From: Armatimonadota bacterium
GTDB taxonomy: Bacteria; Armatimonadota; Fimbriimonadia; Fimbriimonadales; GBS-DC
NCBI GenBank assembly: GCA_023511915.1
Contig: JAIMAN010000013.1
Span: 1-51,363, forward strand
Length of the DNA: 51,363 bases
Direction of reading: 5' to 3'
This document shows positions 25,603 through 32,887 of this stretch, in pieces (the stretch's first letter is position 1; the number at the start of each line of letters is the position of its first letter). Both the position numbers and the translations under genes were made by a program. Under the pieces are notes generated by a model, which was not told the origin of the DNA, did no database searches, and saw only the letters and a list, made by a program, of their open reading frames with translations.

Positions 25603-26691
25603 CTACAGCGACTTCAGCCAGCGCTGCGTCTCCTGCAACTCGCGCCATACCCGTCCCTCGCGCTTTTTGGCGACCGTCTCCAGATACTCGGTCAGCGCCT
25701 CGAGGTCGCTCTTGTCCTCTTTGACGATTGCGCCCACCAGCAGGCGCATCACATGCTGCCCGTTCACGACGCCCTCGCCGAAGTGGGTCGCCAACAGGCA
25801 GCCGCCAAACAGCACGCTGACCGCCTCGGCGGTACTCATCACGGTGGAGGGCGACTTCACCTTCTGCTCGCCGTCCAGCGTCTGCCCCTGCCGCAGCTCT
25901 TGGAACACCGTCACCAGCGTTTCGACGAGTTCGTCGGGCAGGTCGGCTTGCATTGCGTGGTCGGCAAGCATCTCTTGCGTGCGCTGGCGCACGACCGCCA
26001 TTTCCTGCTGCAGGTCGCTCAGCACGGGCAGCTCCACGAAGTTGAAGCGTCGCTTCAGCGCGGACGACATCTCGTTCACCCCGCGGTCGCGCGTGTTGGC
26101 AGTGGCGATGATGTTGAACCCGCGGCGGGCGTACTCGATGTGCTCCAGTTCGGGAATCGCTATTGCCTTCTCCGAGAGAATGGAAATCAGCGCGTCCTGC
26201 ACTTCGGAGGCGCAGCGGGTGATCTCCTCGAAGCGGGCGATTGTGCCCGTGCGCATCGCGGTCAGCACGGGGCTGGGCACCAGCGAACGGTCGGTGGGTC
26301 CCTCCGCCATCAGCAGGGCGTAGTTCCAGGAGTATTTGATTTGGTCTTCGGTGATACCTGCCGTGCCCTGCACGGTGAGTTGCGAGTTGCCGCAGATGGC
26401 GGCGCTGAGGTGTTCCGAGACCCACGACTTGGCAGTGCCCGGCTCGCCGACCAGCAGCAGGGCGCGGTCGCTGGCAAGCGTGGCGATGGCGACTTGGATG
26501 CGGTCACGGTCGCCGACATACTTCGGGCGGATGTTTAGGGCAGCGTCGCCCATGATGAACTTCTCGACGGCGCGGGGCGAGAGGTTCCAGCCTATCGGCT
26601 TGGAGTAGGCATCCCACGCATGCAGACGCTCCAGCTCGTCTTTGCAGCGCACCTCAGCGGGGGCGCGAATCACGGCATCCACTGCGCTCAT
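25603..26691 (-). CDS. MoxR-family AAA+ ATPase
   Basis: 362 residues. Walker A is LLLVGEPGTAKSWVSEHL (about 78-95); the MoxR hallmark region TGTIARFEEITRCASEVQDA is Walker B-like, with FEEI where many have LDEI/LDEV. Sensor 1 is FNIIATANTRDRGVNEMSSA, and SALKRRFNFVELP supplies the arginine-finger area. MoxR ATPases remodel protein complexes with VWA-domain partners. The ATG overlaps the upstream HTH gene stop by 4 bp (ATGA), so translation is coupled. DUF5682 is the presumed partner. Confidence 0.9.
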   Translation of the reverse strand: MSAVDAVIRAPAEVRCKDELERLHAWDAYSKPIGWNLSPRAVEKFIMGDAALNIRPKYVGDRDRIQVAIATLASDRALLLVGEPGTAKSWVSEHLSAAICGNSQLTVQGTAGITEDQIKYSWNYALLMAEGPTDRSLVPSPVLTAMRTGTIARFEEITRCASEVQDALISILSEKAIAIPELEHIEYARRGFNIIATANTRDRGVNEMSSALKRRFNFVELPVLSDLQQEMAVVRQRTQEMLADHAMQADLPDELVETLVTVFQELRQGQTLDGEQKVKSPSTVMSTAEAVSVLFGGCLLATHFGEGVVNGQHVMRLLVGAIVKEDKSDLEALTEYLETVAKKREGRVWRELQETQRWLKSL

Positions 26692-26993
26692 GGCGGGGGA
26701 ATTGTACCCGTATGAGACAGTCGGCAGGCAGTTTCTGTATCCGCCCTATCCCATGCCTCCAAACTCAGGAGAAGCCACCCGACCTCTTCTGCGACCTCGT
26801 ACAGCTGCTCCAGATCCACTTTCGGTTCTGGAGCGGCGCTTGTGGGCTGAAAGGCGAGGTTAAGCTCTCTGGTGCGACGGGGCTTGGCAGGGGGCGGCTC
26901 CACATCGAGGAGTCCCAGCCGAATCCACTCGCGGATGACTTCTTCGGTCGTGTCGAGTCGGCGCGCCGCTTCCGAGATGGACACTTTGGGCAT
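26688..26993 (-). CDS. Small MerR-like HTH protein
   Basis: 101 residues. The N-terminal 31 residues (VSISEAARRLDTTEEVIREW, IRLGLLDV) form a MerR/excisionase-like helix-turn-helix. A Pro/Arg-rich linker follows, then a predicted helix DLEQLYEVAEEVGWLLLSLE that could dimerise. There is no effector domain. It is the first gene of the HTH-MoxR-DUF5682 operon and is a candidate local regulator or adaptor. The ATG at 26993 lies 9 nt after a TATAAT box, so the mRNA is leaderless or nearly so; an ATG at 27014 lies upstream of that box. Confidence 0.75.
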   Translation of the reverse strand: MPKVSISEAARRLDTTEEVIREWIRLGLLDVEPPPAKPRRTRELNLAFQPTSAAPEPKVDLEQLYEVAEEVGWLLLSLEAWDRADTETACRLSHTGTIPPP

Positions 26994-27002
26994 GGCAAGT
27001 GT

Positions 27003-27008
27003 ATTATA
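27003..27008 (-). promoter_or_regulatory. -10 box of the HTH-MoxR-DUF5682 operon (near-leaderless)
   Basis: Minus-strand CGGTATAAT, with 9 nt between the box and the ATG at 26993. Confidence 0.6.
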
Positions 27009-27024
27009 CCGCATGCGCTGCTGT

Positions 27025-27825
27025 TTATCGCACCCCCTTCTCCCGCAGCAGGGCGTCTATCCAACGCGCATCGTCCTCACTAAACGCAGGCGGCGGCGGG
27101 TCGCGACGATAGTCCACACGCGCCTCATACGCCCCGTCCACATAACACTGCGCCACCACCGCCTGCACATCCAACCGCGCAGGCTTGTCGTCAGGCAACA
27201 ACGGAATCGGAACCACAGGCAACCGCTCCCGCACCGTGCGCGGGTACACATAAAACTGCGCAGGGTCATAGTAGGCGTGAATGCTAATCAGGTAGTGCCA
27301 GCCGTTGGGCACTTCGGCGTGCAGCAGTTCCAGCGGGGCAGCGAGGGTGTATTCGCCGCCGCGTAGCAGGTCGATCTCCACCAAGTTCACTGCGCTGTGC
27401 AGGATTTCACGCTGCTTGCGCAGGTAGAGGCTGCGCCCTTCCGAGCGCGTATCTTTGTTGGAGGGGCTAAGGATTTCAATCACCGTCACGAGGCGCATCT
27501 CGTCCTCGCGGTCGAGGATTTGAATAAACCCCTCCGTGTGCGGGATAATGTTCGTGTGGAGGACAACAGGCGCGTCGCATTCAGGTTCCAGCACAGCGAC
27601 GCCCTTGTCGGGATAGGGCGGCTTGCGGCGAAGCACAGCAACATCGGGGATGATGTCGCGGGCGGCGAACTCCAAGTAGACGCGCTCCTCAATCGCGGCG
27701 ATGTATCGGGGGCGTATCTGTGGCTGAAGCGCGTTGCGAATATAGGTAATCACGCTGTGGTGGACATCGTTCCACAGCGCGCGGTCTTCGAGGTAGGGGT
27801 TCATGCCTGGAAACGGGTTCGCCAT
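27025..27825 (-). CDS. DUF4058-family protein
   Basis: 266 residues. The opening PFPGMNPYLEDRALWNDVHH and the central RLVTVIEILSPSNKD are the signatures of DUF4058, a family common in cyanobacteria and planctomycetes. The VIEILSPSNK segment plus the preceding IIPDVAVLRR recall the D/ExK arrangement of Uma2-type nuclease-like folds, but activity is not shown. SD GGTGAG precedes the ATG at 27825. A palindrome overlaps its promoter (27834-27853). It ends 31 bp before the HTH gene. Confidence 0.88.
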   Translation of the reverse strand: MANPFPGMNPYLEDRALWNDVHHSVITYIRNALQPQIRPRYIAAIEERVYLEFAARDIIPDVAVLRRKPPYPDKGVAVLEPECDAPVVLHTNIIPHTEGFIQILDREDEMRLVTVIEILSPSNKDTRSEGRSLYLRKQREILHSAVNLVEIDLLRGGEYTLAAPLELLHAEVPNGWHYLISIHAYYDPAQFYVYPRTVRERLPVVPIPLLPDDKPARLDVQAVVAQCYVDGAYEARVDYRRDPPPPAFSEDDARWIDALLREKGVR

Positions 27826-27833
27826 GCACTCAC

Positions 27834-27853
27834 CTGAGGTAAGTATACCTCAG
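27834..27853. promoter_or_regulatory. Palindrome over the DUF4058 -10 box, candidate operator
   Basis: CTGAGGTA (27834-27841) and TACCTCAG (27846-27853) form a perfect 8-bp inverted repeat with a 4-bp spacer. The minus-strand TATACT box (27842-27847) is inside it, and the HDOD gene stop codon is at its edge. A dimeric repressor bound here would block the promoter. A terminator is less likely because no U-tract follows. Confidence 0.55.
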
Positions 27854-28695
27854 ATGCGCAACGCTTCCTGCACGCGCACAACCTCTTGCACAATCGCCTG
27901 TTTCAAGCCCTCATACTGCGCATCGGAGACGCCCAGCGACTGCTTGACAGTTGGGGGCATCTCGTACAGTACGGGTGCGCCCAGCGCAAACCCCGCCTGA
28001 TGCGCCAGCACATTCGCCGCGTGAATCAGACACCCCAGCGGGCACTCGTCGAAGCTCACATCCTCATGGTGACGGCGCAGCGGCTCGCGCATGCTCTCAG
28101 GCAGGTTCCACTGCTCGGCAAGGAGGTTGCCCACCTCCACATGCGTGTAGCCCAGCACCTCACGCTCGGCGTCGCGAAGCGGAATTGCACGCTCCAACGC
28201 GAGGGTGAGAATCTGGTCGAACTCGTTGGGCAGGAACCTGTCCATCACGAGCCTGCCTGAGTCGTGGAGCAAGCCTGCGAGGAACGCCTCTTCAGGGTCG
28301 CGCCAGCCCTTGAGTTTCGCCAGCACGCGCGCCGCGCTCGCCGTCGCCAGCGAGTGCTGCCAGAACACCAGCCGATCGAACCGTTTCGACGCCCCGCGCA
28401 CGGAGGTCATCTGCTGATACGCCTGCCCGACCACAATCGAGCGCACCGCCGACAGCCCCATCACCGAAATCGCCTGCGAAACGGTCTTGATTTTGCCTGG
28501 CGCGCCGTAGTACGCGCTGTTTGCGCTCTTGAGCAACTTCGACGCCAGCCCCGCATCGCGCTCAATCAGCGCGCCAATTTGCCGCGGCGAAGCGTTCGGA
28601 TTGTCCACCAGCCGAAGCACCTGACTGGTCACTTGCGGGAGCATCCCCAGCCCTGGTGTACGCGCCACCCGTATCGCCAGTGCGCTCAGTTCCAT
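27850..28695 (-). CDS. HDOD-domain signalling protein
   Basis: 281 residues. The HDOD domain is clear: LPQVTSQVLRLVDNPNASPR, IERDAGLASKLLKSANSAYY, VSQAISVMGLSAVRSIVVGQ and AFLAGLLHDSGRLV. HDOD proteins are HD-like folds lacking most metal ligands and act as scaffolds in signalling, chemotaxis and pilus control. No other domain is attached. The ATG at 28695 follows SD GGAGGCG; the frame is open further upstream but that region is the divergent YqiJ-like gene. Confidence 0.88.
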   Translation of the reverse strand: MELSALAIRVARTPGLGMLPQVTSQVLRLVDNPNASPRQIGALIERDAGLASKLLKSANSAYYGAPGKIKTVSQAISVMGLSAVRSIVVGQAYQQMTSVRGASKRFDRLVFWQHSLATASAARVLAKLKGWRDPEEAFLAGLLHDSGRLVMDRFLPNEFDQILTLALERAIPLRDAEREVLGYTHVEVGNLLAEQWNLPESMREPLRRHHEDVSFDECPLGCLIHAANVLAHQAGFALGAPVLYEMPPTVKQSLGVSDAQYEGLKQAIVQEVVRVQEALRI

Positions 28696-28756
28696 CTGTC
28701 CACGCCTCCAAAGAGAGATATTCCACATCTGCGGGCGCAATTCACTGCGAAGATTC

Positions 28757-28764
28757 AGTATAAT
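28757..28764. promoter_or_regulatory. Overlapping divergent -10 boxes
   Basis: Plus-strand TATAAT (28759-28764) serves the YqiJ-like gene at 28781; minus-strand TATACT (28757-28762) points at the HDOD gene. They share four base pairs, so the two promoters should exclude each other. Confidence 0.5.
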
Positions 28765-28780
28765 TGGATGGGAGACGGGG

Positions 28781-29644
28781 ATGTCGCTCGCGACGCTACT
28801 GGAGTGGTGGAACTTTGTGTTCGCCCTGCCGCTGGCAGTGGGGGGTGTCTTGCTGCTGGGGCTGGCGCTGTCGGGGATGATTGACCTCAGCAGCGACCAA
28901 GCAGACAGCGACGCCGATGCGCACGCCGACGCAGGCGACGCCCACCACGGCGATGCTGACGCACATGCCGACGACGCGGGGGATCTGCACGCCGACGCAG
29001 GCGACGCGCACGGCGACCACGCCGAGAGCGCGGATGGCAAACACGGCATCGTCAAAACGCCCTACAGCAGCCACGACGACCATGCCGCCGCCGAGAAACC
29101 GCTCTGGCTCAAGGTGTTGAACCTGTTCGGCATCGGGATGGGGCTGCCCATCTCGATGGGGCTGCCGCTGCTGATGATGATGTGGGGCGCGGTCGGACTG
29201 ATTGCCAACCGCATCTTGGAGCCGTTGCTGCAACTGCCCGTGCTATTCGCGCCGCTGTCGATGGGCGTCGCGCTGATGACGATGGCGTTCGCAGGGCGCA
29301 CGGCGGGGCTAATCATTCGGCGTGTTCTGCGCGACGAGGCGCCCCCGATTGTCGACAAGTACGGGCTTGTGGGCAGCACGGGACGCGCCGTGTACGAAAT
29401 CACGCCCGACGGCGGCGTCGCCCATGTGCGCGACCGCTACGGCAACCTGCACCGCATCGTGTGCCGCGCCGCGCCAGGCGAGCCGAATATCCCCGCCGAC
29501 ACGCCCATCCTCGTCGCCCGCTACGACGAGCAGACCCACCTCTACTGGGTGGAGCGCAACCCGCTCGAACTACCCGACGATTCGCACGGGGTACACTCTT
29601 CAGTGCAACAACACATCGGAGGACAGACCTTAAACGGAGGATAG
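28781..29644 (+). CDS. YqiJ-like membrane protein with Asp/His-rich loop
   Basis: 287 residues. One N-terminal membrane helix (about 13-33) is followed by a loop at 38-90 made almost only of Asp, Ala, His and Gly, then two membrane spans (about 112-140 and 150-175) and a C-terminal OB-like beta domain (YGLVGSTGRAVYEITPDGG). The position just before a flotillin gene matches the E. coli yqiJ-yqiK pair. Such OB-fold (NfeD/YqiJ) partners work with flotillin in membrane domains. The Asp/His loop could bind divalent metals. It ends 3 bp before the flotillin ATG. Confidence 0.75.
   Translation: MSLATLLEWWNFVFALPLAVGGVLLLGLALSGMIDLSSDQADSDADAHADAGDAHHGDADAHADDAGDLHADAGDAHGDHAESADGKHGIVKTPYSSHDDHAAAEKPLWLKVLNLFGIGMGLPISMGLPLLMMMWGAVGLIANRILEPLLQLPVLFAPLSMGVALMTMAFAGRTAGLIIRRVLRDEAPPIVDKYGLVGSTGRAVYEITPDGGVAHVRDRYGNLHRIVCRAAPGEPNIPADTPILVARYDEQTHLYWVERNPLELPDDSHGVHSSVQQHIGGQTLNGG
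29592..29597 (+). promoter_or_regulatory. Possible internal -10 box for flotillin
   Basis: GGGGTACACT lies within the end of the YqiJ-like gene, 50 nt before the flotillin ATG. It matches the local pattern but could be chance. Confidence 0.3.
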
Positions 29645-29647
29645 ACG

Positions 29648-31483
29648 ATGCATAGCTGGTTCATCCTGATCGGCTTGGCGTTGATGCTGCTGGCTGGCTT
29701 CGGCGGCAGCGTGTTTGGGAACGCTTGGGGACCGTTGCTACAAATCGCTTCGCTGGGCGTGGGCTTCGCGCTCGTGATCATCGGGTTCATCTTCCTGATG
29801 ATCTCCAAGTTCTATGTGCGCCCGTCAGCGAACATGGCGTATGTGCGTACCGGGTTCGGCGGACGGCGCGTGGTGCTGGACAGCGGCGCGCTGGTGTTCC
29901 CGTACCTGCATACCCTCGTGCCCGTCTCGCTGGAGACAATGAAACTGGAAGTGGAGCGCAAGGGACCCGACGCGCTCATTACCCGCGATAACCTGCGCGT
30001 GGATGTGAAAGCCGAGTTCTACATCAAGGTGCAGCCCGAAGTGGACGCGATTCTGAACGCGGCGCGCTCGCTCGGCGACAAATCCGTCAACGCGCAGTCC
30101 GTCTCGCAACTGGTGTTCGAAAAGCTCGTCTCCGCGCTGCGCAGCGTGGCGGCGACCAAAGACCTCGTGGAGATCCACGCCCAGCGCGACGCCTTCGCCA
30201 GCGGCGTGCAGCAACTCGTGCGCTCCGACCTCGAACAGAACGGGCTAACGCTGGAGTCGGTCACCATCTCGCGCTTAGACCAGACCTCACAGGAGCTGCT
30301 CTCGGACAACAACATCTTCGACGCGCAGGGCAAGCGCAAAATCACCGAGATCACGCAAGCCGCGCTGGTGGAGCGCAACCGCCTCGAACAGGAGGCGCGA
30401 CGCGAAATCACCCTCAAAAATGTGGAGACCCAGAAGGAGATTCTGGAGCTGGAACGCCAGCGCGCGGAAGCGGAAGCTGCCCAGCAAGCCGAAGTCGCCA
30501 AAGTGCAAGCCGAGAAACAGCGCGAGGCGGACACCTACAAAATCGAGCAGCAACGCCAAGTGCAAGAGGCGCAAATCCAGCAGGAGCAAGCCGTGCGCGT
30601 CGCCGCCATCGAACGCGACCGACTGTTGCTGCTGCGCCAGCAAGAGCTGCAGAAGACCGACATCGACCGCGAGAAAGCCGTCGAACTGGCACAACGCGAG
30701 AAGGAAATCGCTGTCGCCGAAGCCGAACGCCAACGCGCCGACGCCGAAAAGCAAGCCCTCGAAGCGCAGGCGGAGCGCGAACGCGCCAAGCAGCAGGTCA
30801 TCACCGTCGAGCAGCTCGCCGCCGCCGAACGCGAAGCGCAATCCAAACTCATCGCCGCCAAACAGCAAATCGAACAGGAGCGCATCAAGCGCGAGACCGA
30901 TGTGCAGGTGAACGCCTTCGCGGAGGTGAAAAAAGCCGAAGCGCAGAAGCAAGCGGCGGAGCTGGAGGCGCAGGCGATTCTCACCCGCGCAGAAGCGGAA
31001 GCCAAAGCGCGCGAGCAGGTCGCCCGCGGCGAGACCGCCGTCAAAATGGTCGATGTGAACATCGCCCGCGAGCAGGTGGAAGTCGAACGCGCCCGCGTGG
31101 AAGTCGAACGCCAAGCGCTGGAGTACCGCCAGACCTACAGCGAAGCCGCGCTGAAGTTCGAACTCGAGAAGTTCCGCATCGAGGCGCAGCGCGATGTGCA
31201 GGTCGAACTGGCGCGCGCGATTGGCGAGTTCATGAGTCGCGGGAACATGAACATCTTCGGCGACCCCGAAACGCTCGCCCGCATGACCGAGCAGTACGCG
31301 CGGGGCTTGGGGCTGGGCGTGGCGGTCGACGGCGCGCTGTCGGGGCTACAAGCGATGGGCGATGGCAACGGCAAACTTGGCGAGATGGCGCAGCAACTCA
31401 TGTCCATCGCCCAGCGCATCGGCGCGGTGCGCATGCAAGCCCAAACCGACGCCGTGCAACCCGCCGACCAGAAGAGCGAGTAG
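29648..31483 (+). CDS. Flotillin/YqiK-family protein
   Basis: 611 residues. Two N-terminal hydrophobic spans (5-25 and 33-53) anchor it; an SPFH/band 7 domain follows (ANMAYVRTGFGGRRVVLDSG to about 230), then a very long charged coiled coil rich in Ala, Glu, Gln and Arg (about 235-530) and a tail with GLGLGVAVDGALSGLQ. Flotillins multimerise and organise membrane microdomains. The transmembrane N-terminus and a YqiJ-like gene immediately upstream fit the YqiK subtype. SD GGAGGATAG precedes the ATG. Confidence 0.93.
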   Translation: MHSWFILIGLALMLLAGFGGSVFGNAWGPLLQIASLGVGFALVIIGFIFLMISKFYVRPSANMAYVRTGFGGRRVVLDSGALVFPYLHTLVPVSLETMKLEVERKGPDALITRDNLRVDVKAEFYIKVQPEVDAILNAARSLGDKSVNAQSVSQLVFEKLVSALRSVAATKDLVEIHAQRDAFASGVQQLVRSDLEQNGLTLESVTISRLDQTSQELLSDNNIFDAQGKRKITEITQAALVERNRLEQEARREITLKNVETQKEILELERQRAEAEAAQQAEVAKVQAEKQREADTYKIEQQRQVQEAQIQQEQAVRVAAIERDRLLLLRQQELQKTDIDREKAVELAQREKEIAVAEAERQRADAEKQALEAQAERERAKQQVITVEQLAAAEREAQSKLIAAKQQIEQERIKRETDVQVNAFAEVKKAEAQKQAAELEAQAILTRAEAEAKAREQVARGETAVKMVDVNIAREQVEVERARVEVERQALEYRQTYSEAALKFELEKFRIEAQRDVQVELARAIGEFMSRGNMNIFGDPETLARMTEQYARGLGLGVAVDGALSGLQAMGDGNGKLGEMAQQLMSIAQRIGAVRMQAQTDAVQPADQKSE

Positions 31484-31491
31484 CCGCGCTT

Positions 31492-31623
31492 GTAGGGGCA
31501 GACCTTCGTGTCTGCCCCGCTGCCCCGCGCAAACAACCGTAGGGGCAGACCCCCGTGCCTGCCCTGCTTTGTGCCTGCCCCGAATGCGCGACAATGGGGG
31601 CAACCACACAGGGTTGCCCCTAC
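31492..31623. repeat. Cluster of hairpin repeats with GTAGGGGC ends
   Basis: Three imperfect copies occur between the convergent flotillin and CARF-HEPN genes. The first is a perfect 9-bp stem, GGGGCAGAC (31495-31503) with GTCTGCCCC (31510-31518); the second (about 31540-31565) is decayed; the third pairs GGGGCAACC with GGTTGCCCC (about 31597-31620). Related copies lie at 34813-34838 and, interrupted, at 43839-44075. They may double as terminators. Confidence 0.75.
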
Positions 31624-31652
31624 ACATGCTCCACATGCGACGCATGCACGTG

Positions 31653-32795
31653 CTACTGCCCAGCCATCTGCTGTGCGAGTTGCTCAATCTGCTTCACGAC
31701 CTCCTCCGCGTTCTGGCGTATTGACGCGGCGGAACGCACCTGCCCCTCCGCGCGACCGAACCCGCAGTGGGCAAGGTCGTTGCGGATTGTGATAATCTCA
31801 CTCCAAAGGCGAGCCTCCTTCAGCGCTTTATTTATATTTAGCTGATCTTCCATTCGTTTACGCTCTTTCGCATCTCGCCAGTCCTTCCCTTCTTTGTGCA
31901 GATGATAACTCACGACCCACTCGCGCGCCAGAGTCATCGCTTGCACGATGTGGTTCTGATCCAGATACCAGCGGATGAGCGCGGCTTGCGTGGGCAGGCT
32001 GTCGTCTTGGAACGGCGCGTAGGCAGCGGCAATCTTGTCCAGAAGCAGAGTCAGTGGCGGCGTCCACTGAGAGACTTCTGATCTTGCCCGCTTCTGTTTT
32101 TCAATCAGATTGTTGACGGACTTAGGCAGGTTCGGTACACGCGCCAAGAGCAGGTCGTCAGACACCTCCTCCAACGCCGCGCCGAAATTCTTGAGCGCAA
32201 GAGGCAGATTTTCTGTATACGCGCTCTTGTTCCGATGAGCCGCGTCCTGAACATCCTTGATCAGCTGTCCCAGCTCGCTGGAGTTGCCTGTTGCCATGAA
32301 CATCTTCGCCGCCGCAAGCCAGTCAAGCAGGTCTGCGAAGGGCGTGAGGTCAAACACAGGTGCGCCCCGATCATCTCGCGCCTCGTATGCCCCATAGAGG
32401 ACATACTGCACTTTCACGCCTTTGACCTGCTTGAGGTAGGCAATCGTGAGCAGGGCAATCATCGGCAGCGAGCGAAAACTATGCGTAATATCGAAGGCAA
32501 TCTCGTCGCCCTCGTGTACGGCGTTGCTAATGGCAGTAAAAATCTGCCATAGCTTCGCTTCACTCTTGCTATCGGGGATGTCGATTTCTATCGTCTGGGT
32601 ATGCCCCTGTAATTTTTGGCTCAATTTATCCCAGTGCTTTGCACGCGCTTCCTCTGTAAGCAGCACACAGGTCACTTCTGGCTTGAGCCAGTGGACAAAC
32701 GCCTCCTGCACGAAAGTGGCCTCGTAGGTCTGGTCGTTCCATCGATAGTTGACCTGATGGTAATCCGTAGTGCCCAGAAAAGTTATCAGCTTCAT
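31653..32795 (-). CDS. CARF-HEPN ribonuclease (TM1812/Csx family), orphan
   Basis: 380 residues. The N-terminal CARF domain starts KLITFLGTTDYHQVNYRW and carries the family motif IAFDITHSFRSLPMIALLTI (99-118), known from TM1812/Csx CRISPR ancillary proteins that bind cyclic oligoadenylate. A helical middle leads to a C-terminal HEPN domain whose catalytic RxxxxH is IRNDLAHCGFG (Arg338, His343), a general RNA-cutting site. In type III CRISPR immunity Cas10 makes the activator. No cas10, cas effector or CRISPR array is in this window. Base composition is visibly lower in GC than the neighbours, suggesting transfer. SD AAGGAGGC precedes the ATG. A HEPN abortive-infection role without CRISPR is the main alternative. 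Confidence 0.85.
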   Translation of the reverse strand: MKLITFLGTTDYHQVNYRWNDQTYEATFVQEAFVHWLKPEVTCVLLTEEARAKHWDKLSQKLQGHTQTIEIDIPDSKSEAKLWQIFTAISNAVHEGDEIAFDITHSFRSLPMIALLTIAYLKQVKGVKVQYVLYGAYEARDDRGAPVFDLTPFADLLDWLAAAKMFMATGNSSELGQLIKDVQDAAHRNKSAYTENLPLALKNFGAALEEVSDDLLLARVPNLPKSVNNLIEKQKRARSEVSQWTPPLTLLLDKIAAAYAPFQDDSLPTQAALIRWYLDQNHIVQAMTLAREWVVSYHLHKEGKDWRDAKERKRMEDQLNINKALKEARLWSEIITIRNDLAHCGFGRAEGQVRSAASIRQNAEEVVKQIEQLAQQMAGQ

Positions 32796-32810
32796 CGCGG
32801 TTGCCTCCTT

Positions 32811-32848
32811 GCCGTAGTGTCGGCAGTGTGTAAGTACGGCAGCGTGTG
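32811..32848. promoter_or_regulatory. Repeated CGGCAG motifs upstream of the CARF-HEPN gene
   Basis: CGGCAGTGTG (32821-32830) is repeated as CGGCAGCGTG (32837-32846), 16 bp apart, inside an inverted pair GCCGTA (32811-32816) / TACGGC (32835-32840). It occupies the leader of the CARF-HEPN gene and could be an operator. No clear -10 box of the local type was found here. Confidence 0.35.
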
Positions 32849-32887
32849 CGGGATTCCTGCCGTTTCCCTGTTAAACTCCTGTAAAAT

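Noticed and set aside
25592-26425. An N-terminal extension of the DUF5682 protein to 1037 residues
   Set aside because: The extra part is the second frame of the MoxR gene; its composition is that of an antisense or out-of-frame shadow, and a GTG at 25591 starts the family-like sequence.
26701-26706. A TACAAT box 10 nt before the MoxR ATG
   Set aside because: It falls inside the end of the HTH gene, whose stop overlaps the MoxR start by 4 bp, so coupling explains MoxR expression; the box may be chance.
31492-31623. The repeated hairpins beside the CARF-HEPN gene as a CRISPR array
   Set aside because: Units differ in sequence and spacing, have no uniform spacers, and similar hairpins occur elsewhere without spacers.
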